From: Christensenellaceae bacterium
Lineage (GTDB): Bacteria; Bacillota; Clostridia; Christensenellales; Aristaeellaceae
Reading direction: 5' to 3'
NCBI GenBank assembly: GCA_012518615.1
Contig: JAAYRU010000020.1
Location: 1-41,495 of the forward strand
Length of the DNA stretch: 41,495 bases
Under the pieces are notes generated by a model. The model worked only from the letters and a program-made list of their open reading frames with translations, did not search any database and was not told the origin of the DNA. A program made the translations under genes and the position numbers. Positions within the stretch are counted from its first letter, which is position 1, and each line of letters opens with the position of its first letter. Of this stretch, positions 36,446 to 41,495 are shown piece by piece.

Positions 36446-37747
36446 ATGGCTAAAAACGGCTTTGACCCAAATAAAATACAGTACTGCAGTTTCTGTGGAA
36501 AATCGCAAAATGAGGTAGACCAGCTCATCGCTGGCAAAAACGCCTATATTTGCAATGAGTGCGTTTCCATATGCGGCGAAGTGCTGGACAAGGTTGCTCC
36601 CAAGCGCTTTACAGGCAAGGTGCCAAAAACAAAAATGCTAACTCCCGTTCAGCTTAAAGAGGAGCTGGACCAATATGTAATAGGGCAGGAGAAGGCTAAG
36701 CGCGCGCTAACGGTTGGCGTTTACAACCACTACAAGCGTATTCGCTCAACTAGGCGCAATAGGGATGTAGAGCTTAAAAAGTCAAATATTTTGTTAATAG
36801 GCAACACAGGCACAGGAAAAACCTATTTAGCGCAGACATTGGCAGAAATACTAAATGTACCCTTTGCGATAGCCGATGCGACAAGCCTAACGCAGGCGGG
36901 CTATGTGGGAGAGGATGTTGAGAACATACTCCTTCGCTTGGTGCACGCTGCTGATGGTGATGTAAGGGCGGCTGAGCAGGGCATAATATACCTAGATGAA
37001 ATAGACAAGATAGGCAGAAAATCCGAAAACGCCTCTATAACCCGCGATGTTTCAGGAGAGGGCGTTCAGCAGGCGCTGCTAAAAATATTAGAGGGTACTT
37101 TGGCGAATGTACCCCCTCAGGGCGGGCGCAAGCACCCTCAGCAGGAGTTTATACAGCTTGATACTACCAATATACTATTCATATTAGGTGGCGCATTTAC
37201 TGGGCTTGATGAAATAATCAAAAACCGCCTTGGCGGAAGGAGCCTAGGCTTCGGCGCGCAGGGCGATGGCTTGAGCGATAAGAGCGATAAGCTGCTTAAA
37301 CAGGTTCAGCCGGAGGACTTAGTGCGCTTTGGTTTAATACCGGAGCTTGTAGGTAGGCTGCCTATAATAGCTACGCTAGATGAGCTAGACGAAGAAGCCC
37401 TTGTACGCATACTTACCGAGCCTAAGAATGCGCTTGTACGCCAGTTCCAGTATCTATTTTCACTTGACGGGGTAGAGCTTAAATTCACTCCCGATGCGCT
37501 CAAAGCAGTTGCGCAGCAGGCAATAGAAAGGAAAACAGGCGCAAGGGGTCTAAGGGCCATACTTGAAGACATACTGCTTGATACCATGTTCTTCCTGCCC
37601 TCAAAGACGGGTTATAGGCAGTGCATAGTGGATAAGGATACCGTGCTTAAATTAAGCGAACCAAAGCTTATAAAAGAAGAAAAACGCGTGGTAAGCGCGA
37701 AAGCGGCTAAAAAGAGCGATACGCCTATAACAGGCGATGCATCGTAA
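36446..37747 (+). CDS. clpX: ClpX, AAA+ unfoldase of ClpXP
   Basis: 433 residues. The N-terminal zinc finger uses Cys14, 17, 36 and 39. Walker A GNTGTGKT is at 119-126, followed by YLDEIDKI, a sensor region, and the RGLRAI stretch near the end. The ClpP-docking loop region falls around [10 protein letters not shown] (a variant of the IGF loop seen as LGF). It starts three bases after clpP. Confidence 0.97.
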   Translation: MAKNGFDPNKIQYCSFCGKSQNEVDQLIAGKNAYICNECVSICGEVLDKVAPKRFTGKVPKTKMLTPVQLKEELDQYVIGQEKAKRALTVGVYNHYKRIRSTRRNRDVELKKSNILLIGNTGTGKTYLAQTLAEILNVPFAIADATSLTQAGYVGEDVENILLRLVHAADGDVRAAEQGIIYLDEIDKIGRKSENASITRDVSGEGVQQALLKILEGTLANVPPQGGRKHPQQEFIQLDTTNILFILGGAFTGLDEIIKNRLGGRSLGFGAQGDGLSDKSDKLLKQVQPEDLVRFGLIPELVGRLPIIATLDELDEEALVRILTEPKNALVRQFQYLFSLDGVELKFTPDALKAVAQQAIERKTGARGLRAILEDILLDTMFFLPSKTGYRQCIVDKDTVLKLSEPKLIKEEKRVVSAKAAKKSDTPITGDAS

Positions 37748-37795
37748 GATTATTAAGAGTTACAGTTATTTAGATATAAATTCCAAGGAGGATAA

Positions 37796-40144
37796 ATGCA
37801 AGAAAAAACGCGGATAGATTTACCGCTTGTTCCGCTTAGGGGAATGATGATGTTTCCCCATACAGTGCTGCATTTTGATGTCGGACGCCCGAAAAGCGTT
37901 GAAGCTATAGAGTATGCGCTGGAAAACGATAGAAAGATTTTTTTGGTAGCACAAACCGATTCTGAAGTCGAAGACCCTTCCACTGAAGAATTGCACGGCA
38001 CAGGCACCATTGCTGCAATAAGGCAGGTGCTTCATCTGTCGGGAAATAATATGCGTGTGCTTGTTGAAGGCGTGTCAAGGGCTAAGCTTATAGATACATA
38101 TACAAAGGAGGAGGCTTATTTTGCCTCCATAGAGGAGATACCTCTCTTTGATATGGCTAATATGGACGATAAAATGCGCGTCCTAATCCGCAATGTAAAG
38201 GAATATTTTGAAGAATATACCGCAAGTGGTACCCGTGTTTCGCCGGATTTGCTTCGAGCGGTTAAGCGTATAGATGATCCGGACCACCTTATAGATACAA
38301 TTTCATCAAGCGTAATTAGCGAGTTCAGTAAAAAGCTTGAAATGCTCAGCATAGAAAATACCGAGGAGCGCCTAACCGAGATGTGCGCCTTTTTGGCGCA
38401 GGAAACGGAGCTTGCAAGCATAGAGCGCATGGTACAGATGCGCGTTAAAATGCAGCTTGATAAAAATCAAAAGGAATATTACCTGCGCGAGCAGATGCGC
38501 GTAATAAAGGAAGAACTTGGCGAGGATGAAAAAAACCTCATAGATGAATTTAGCGCTCAGCTTGAAAAACTTGAGCTTAATGAAGAAGTACATGAAAAGG
38601 TTTCATCAGAAATAGAACGCCTATCCCGTCTTATGCCAGGCTCCCCTGAAGCATCTGTAAGCGAAAACTATATACGTTGGATACTCGATATGCCTTGGGG
38701 CAAGTATACAAGGGATAAAACCGATATAGTGCGCGCAAGAAAGGTGCTAGATAAAAACCACTACGGCATGGAAGAAGTAAAGGAGCGCATTATAGAGTTT
38801 TTAGCTGTTCACCTTATGCGCTCAAAGAGCCGTCCGGATAAGGTTAAAGGCTCTATACTCTGCTTTGTAGGTCCGCCCGGCGTTGGTAAAACATCAATAG
38901 TAAAGGCTATAGCGCAGGCCATGGGGCGCAAATTTGTTCAGATGTCCTTAGGTGGCGTAAGGGATGCTGCCGAAATATACGGACATAGAAGAACATATGT
39001 AGGCGCTATACCGGGCAGAATAATATCAGGCATAAAACAAGCGGGCACCATGAATCCCGTGTTCCTGCTTGATGAGGTTGATAAACTAAGCAGCGATTTT
39101 AGGGGAGACCCTTCAAGCGCGCTTCTTGAAGTGCTGGATGGTGAGCAAAACAACCATTTTACAGACCACTACCTTGAAATGCCCTTTGACTTATCATCTG
39201 TTATGTTTGTAACTACAGCTAATGTTACAAGTACCATACCGCCTGCCCTTTACGATAGGATGGAGATAATAGAGGTAAGCAGCTATACAGAGGAAGAAAA
39301 GTATCAGATAGCAAAAAGACATTTAATCAAGGAAAACATACGCCAATATGGTCTTAGCGCTGGCAGCGTACGCCTTACCGATGCCGCAATAAGGAAAGTA
39401 ATAGAAGGCTATACAAGGGAAGCGGGCGTGCGTACCTTATCCCGTACGCTTGCTAAAATCATCAGAAAGGCTGCCGTTGAAAAGCTTGAAAGTGAACAAA
39501 AAACCATAAGCGTAGGGCTTGATAAGGTTACAAAATACTTAGGCGCCGAAAAGTATTTCAGGAGCGATATAAACACAAAGCCCACAGTTGGCGTTGTAAA
39601 CGGTCTTGCATATACCAGCGTAGGCGGTGAAATGCTTGCTGTAGAATGTATAGTAATGCCCGGCACAGGGAAATTTCAGCTTACAGGGCAGCTTGGAGAT
39701 GTTATGAAAGAAAGCGCTCAGGCATCTTTAAGCTGGGTGCGCTCTAAAGGCAAAGATTATAATATCACTGATGATTTTTTCCAGAAGAACGATATACATA
39801 TACATGTACCCGAGGGCGCTGTTCCAAAGGACGGTCCTTCCGCAGGTATAACTATGACTGTGGCTTTAATGTCTGCAATAACAGGCATAGCTGTAAGACA
39901 GGATGTAGCTATGACGGGGGAATTAACTCTTGCTGGAAGGGTGCTTCCAATAGGCGGCGTTAGAGAAAAGCTGCTTGCAGCGTATAGGGCAGGTGTTAAG
40001 CTTCTGTGTCTGCCTGATGAAAATAAAAAAGATGTTGAAGAATTACCGGAATACATAAGGGAAAGTTTTACTATTCATTATGTATCAAAGCCTGAAGAAG
40101 TGCTTAAAATAGCCTTGTTAGTAGAAGAAGATGGAAATAAATAG
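37796..40144 (+). CDS. lon: Lon protease (LonA)
   Basis: 782 residues. The N-terminal substrate domain starts LPLVPLRGMMMFPHTV; Walker A GPPGVGKT is at about 359-366. The proteolytic dyad is Ser682 (PKDGPSAGIT) and Lys725 (GVREKLLAAYRAG). It degrades misfolded and regulatory proteins. It starts behind ccaaggaggataa, 48 bases after clpX, and overlaps engB by 14 bases. Confidence 0.97.
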   Translation: MQEKTRIDLPLVPLRGMMMFPHTVLHFDVGRPKSVEAIEYALENDRKIFLVAQTDSEVEDPSTEELHGTGTIAAIRQVLHLSGNNMRVLVEGVSRAKLIDTYTKEEAYFASIEEIPLFDMANMDDKMRVLIRNVKEYFEEYTASGTRVSPDLLRAVKRIDDPDHLIDTISSSVISEFSKKLEMLSIENTEERLTEMCAFLAQETELASIERMVQMRVKMQLDKNQKEYYLREQMRVIKEELGEDEKNLIDEFSAQLEKLELNEEVHEKVSSEIERLSRLMPGSPEASVSENYIRWILDMPWGKYTRDKTDIVRARKVLDKNHYGMEEVKERIIEFLAVHLMRSKSRPDKVKGSILCFVGPPGVGKTSIVKAIAQAMGRKFVQMSLGGVRDAAEIYGHRRTYVGAIPGRIISGIKQAGTMNPVFLLDEVDKLSSDFRGDPSSALLEVLDGEQNNHFTDHYLEMPFDLSSVMFVTTANVTSTIPPALYDRMEIIEVSSYTEEEKYQIAKRHLIKENIRQYGLSAGSVRLTDAAIRKVIEGYTREAGVRTLSRTLAKIIRKAAVEKLESEQKTISVGLDKVTKYLGAEKYFRSDINTKPTVGVVNGLAYTSVGGEMLAVECIVMPGTGKFQLTGQLGDVMKESAQASLSWVRSKGKDYNITDDFFQKNDIHIHVPEGAVPKDGPSAGITMTVALMSAITGIAVRQDVAMTGELTLAGRVLPIGGVREKLLAAYRAGVKLLCLPDENKKDVEELPEYIRESFTIHYVSKPEEVLKIALLVEEDGNK

Positions 40145-40715
40145 CGCAAAATTTGTAATAAGCCTGCCTGAATATACTAATTTCTCCGGCATAGGTAAAA
40201 AGGAGATAGCTTTTGCGGGGCGCAGCAATGTGGGCAAAAGCTCCCTTATAAATAGCCTGTGCAAAAGCCGCTCGCTTGCAAAAACCAGCGGTACTCCCGG
40301 TAAAACTAGGCTTATCAATATATTCCTTATAAATAACAGCATACATTTTGTGGATTTGCCGGGCTATGGCTATGCGAAAGTAAGCAAGGCAGAAAAAGAA
40401 CGCTGGGCACATATGATGGATGATTATTTCAAAACCTCGGACAATTTTTCAGCCTGTATATTGCTTGTTGATTTACGCCACAAGCCCACAGAGCAGGATG
40501 TACAGATGCTGGACTTTCTGCGCTATAATTCCATACCCTATACTATAGTCGCTACAAAGGCAGATAAGCTTTCAAGAGTGCAGCAGAATAGGGCTAAAAT
40601 GTTGGTTGCACATACGCTTGTAGTGCAGCCTTGGGAGATACTGCTATGGTCCTCTGTTACAGGGATTGGCAGGGATGAATTGTTAGCCTCAATAGAAGAA
40701 CATCTAAATGCATAG
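40131..40715 (+). CDS. engB: Ribosome-assembly GTPase EngB/YsxC
   Basis: 194 residues. G1 GRSNVGKSS (30-38), switch I TSGTPGKTR, G3 DLPGYGYAK (74-82) and TKAD are present. EngB binds late 50S intermediates and is essential in Bacillus. It begins inside the lon 3' end, the lon-ysxC order known from Bacillus. Confidence 0.96.
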   Translation: MEINSAKFVISLPEYTNFSGIGKKEIAFAGRSNVGKSSLINSLCKSRSLAKTSGTPGKTRLINIFLINNSIHFVDLPGYGYAKVSKAEKERWAHMMDDYFKTSDNFSACILLVDLRHKPTEQDVQMLDFLRYNSIPYTIVATKADKLSRVQQNRAKMLVAHTLVVQPWEILLWSSVTGIGRDELLASIEEHLNA

Positions 40716-40724
40716 GAGTATAGC

Positions 40725-41276
40725 TTGAAAAAGAAAGACCTAATAATAATCATATCTGTAATTGTGCTTGTGGGCGGGCTTATACTGTTATCTAAGCTTA
40801 TTCCATCTGGTGGCACAAAAAACAATGCAGGCAGCATAGTAAGCGAAAGCCCCACTGCTGAGGATAATATTACAACAGATATCCCCCCTGAAAATACTCC
40901 GGATGTTGATAATAATAGCGAAACTGAACTTCCGCCTAGCACCCCCGTGCCTACACTTGTGCCTGCTGATGCCTACCTAAAAGTGCAAATAGGTACAACC
41001 ATTTATGAACCCTATCCATTGCTTAAAGATAACGATGAACTGGTGCTTAAGCAGCGCTCAGGTAAAGAAAATATCGTTAGAATGACCAAGGATTCCATAT
41101 GGATGCATTCCTCAAACTGCGATAATCAGGACTGCGTACACCAAGGCACAGTAACGCTAGATAATAAGGACAAGCGCGTGCTTATGAATATGATAATCTG
41201 TCTGCCAAACCAAGTAGTGCTTGAGTTACAGACCAAAGAAGAAGCAGAGCAGGAGTTCAATGAGTTTTACAACTAA
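40725..41276 (+). CDS. NusG domain II-containing membrane-anchored protein
   Basis: 183 residues from a TTG start behind ataggag. A membrane helix (5-25) is followed by a low-complexity Pro/Thr/Asp/Asn linker (about 28-82) and a NusG_II domain (about 83-175). The domain has the family's SSNCDNQDCVHQG (Cys132, Cys137, His139) and MIICLPNQVVLEL (Cys159). The domain is outside the membrane by prediction, and the cysteines suggest disulfide or metal binding. Its function is unknown. It is last in the tig operon, and an IS end begins 22 bases after its stop. Confidence 0.85.
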   Translation: MKKKDLIIIISVIVLVGGLILLSKLIPSGGTKNNAGSIVSESPTAEDNITTDIPPENTPDVDNNSETELPPSTPVPTLVPADAYLKVQIGTTIYEPYPLLKDNDELVLKQRSGKENIVRMTKDSIWMHSSNCDNQDCVHQGTVTLDNKDKRVLMNMIICLPNQVVLELQTKEEAEQEFNEFYN

Positions 41277-41298
41277 CCTGCGATGTTAGGCTACAATA

Positions 41299-41495
41299 CA
41301 TTTATGACACAAGAAAGGAAAAACGAGAGACCCTTTGGTATAATATAAACATCAAATAATATTAAGAAAGGATCTCTCAATGGGTAGTATAACAGAAGGA
41401 ATGCGATATAGGAAGAAGATAGTGGAATATGCAATACTGCACAACAATAACGCACTTGCAGCAAGAAAGTTTCGAAAAACACGACAGTATGTAAG
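41299..41495 (+). mobile_element. Left end of an insertion sequence (partial)
   Basis: The terminal repeat catttatgacac (41299-41310) matches the inverted IS end at 99-110. An extended -10 (TGGTATAAT, 41336-41344) precedes a transposase start at 41380. The element runs off the window edge. Both partial elements point the same way. Confidence 0.6.
41380..41495 (+). CDS. Transposase N-terminus, helix-turn-helix (partial)
   Basis: 38 codons before the window edge, starting at ATG behind aagaaaggat. MRYRKKIVEYAI followed by NNALAARKFRKTRQYV resembles the helix-turn-helix start of DDE transposases of the IS3/IS481-like groups, where a short basic HTH recognises the IS ends. Too little is present to name the family. 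Confidence 0.6.
   Translation, partial: MGSITEGMRYRKKIVEYAILHNNNALAARKFRKTRQYV

Noticed and set aside
41273..41289. CTAAC-GTTAG repeat over the stop of the NusG-II gene as a terminator
   Set aside because: Five-pair stem without a U-tract; likely chance.

Overview
The window looks like chromosome from a Gram-positive member of the Bacillota, most likely class Clostridia. The grounds are the ctsR-mcsA-mcsB-clpC operon, gyrB-gyrA, tig-clpP-clpX-lon-engB, obg-yhbY, a Bacillus-like yabM-mazG-hup-rqcP order, an adjacent ATP- and PPi-dependent phosphofructokinase pair, and strong AGGAGG ribosome binding sites nearly everywhere. Base composition is intermediate, and ATA is a very common isoleucine codon. 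I cannot name a genus. There are no rRNA, tRNA or CRISPR features. Nearly all of the window is coding.

Layout. Positions 1-110 are the right end of an insertion sequence that has removed the 5' half of a sugar ABC permease (108-509). An intact partner permease follows (523-1368). A four-gene sugar-acid operon (1588-6199) encodes a mannonate/fructuronate reductase of the SDR family, a PfkB-family kinase, 6-phosphogluconate dehydrogenase and a LarA-type nickel-pincer epimerase/racemase homologue. A bidirectional terminator separates it from a minus-strand block (6266-13592). In transcription order that block holds a secreted cysteine-peptidase-like protein, uvrB, mscL, a HAD phosphatase, class II fructose-bisphosphate aldolase, PPi-PFK and ATP-PFK. 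A plus-strand cell-envelope and ribosome operon (13712-18680) encodes ObgE, YhbY, an FHA-like membrane protein, a SEDS protein and a class B PBP. Convergent to it are a TPM-domain protein and a double zinc-ribbon membrane protein (18681-20550). Divergent from these is the CtsR regulon operon with a readable CtsR operator (20664-25055), followed by gyrBA, a SpoVB/YabM-like flippase, MazG, HU and RqcP (to 33476). A histidinol-phosphatase-like PHP gene is on the minus strand. The last operon (34446-41276) is trigger factor, ClpP, ClpX, Lon, EngB and a NusG-II-domain protein. The window closes with the left end of an IS (from about 41299) whose terminal 12 bases match, inverted, the IS end at position 99-110.

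How the genes work together. The most distinctive unit is the sugar-acid operon. It has no mannonate dehydratase, but it pairs a mannonate-forming reductase with a LarA homologue and with Gnd. This suggests a route fructuronate to mannonate to gluconate to 6-phosphogluconate to ribulose 5-phosphate, bypassing the usual dehydratase/KDG/KDPG branch; this is inference. The glycolytic block places two phosphofructokinases of different phosphoryl donor next to aldolase. The protein-quality-control genes (CtsR/McsAB/ClpC, Tig/ClpP/ClpX/Lon, RqcP) are largely standard, except that McsB has lost several motifs expected of an active arginine kinase. In three places (before pfp, gyrB and rqcP) a terminator-like hairpin with its U-tract lies directly against the Shine-Dalgarno sequence of the next gene.
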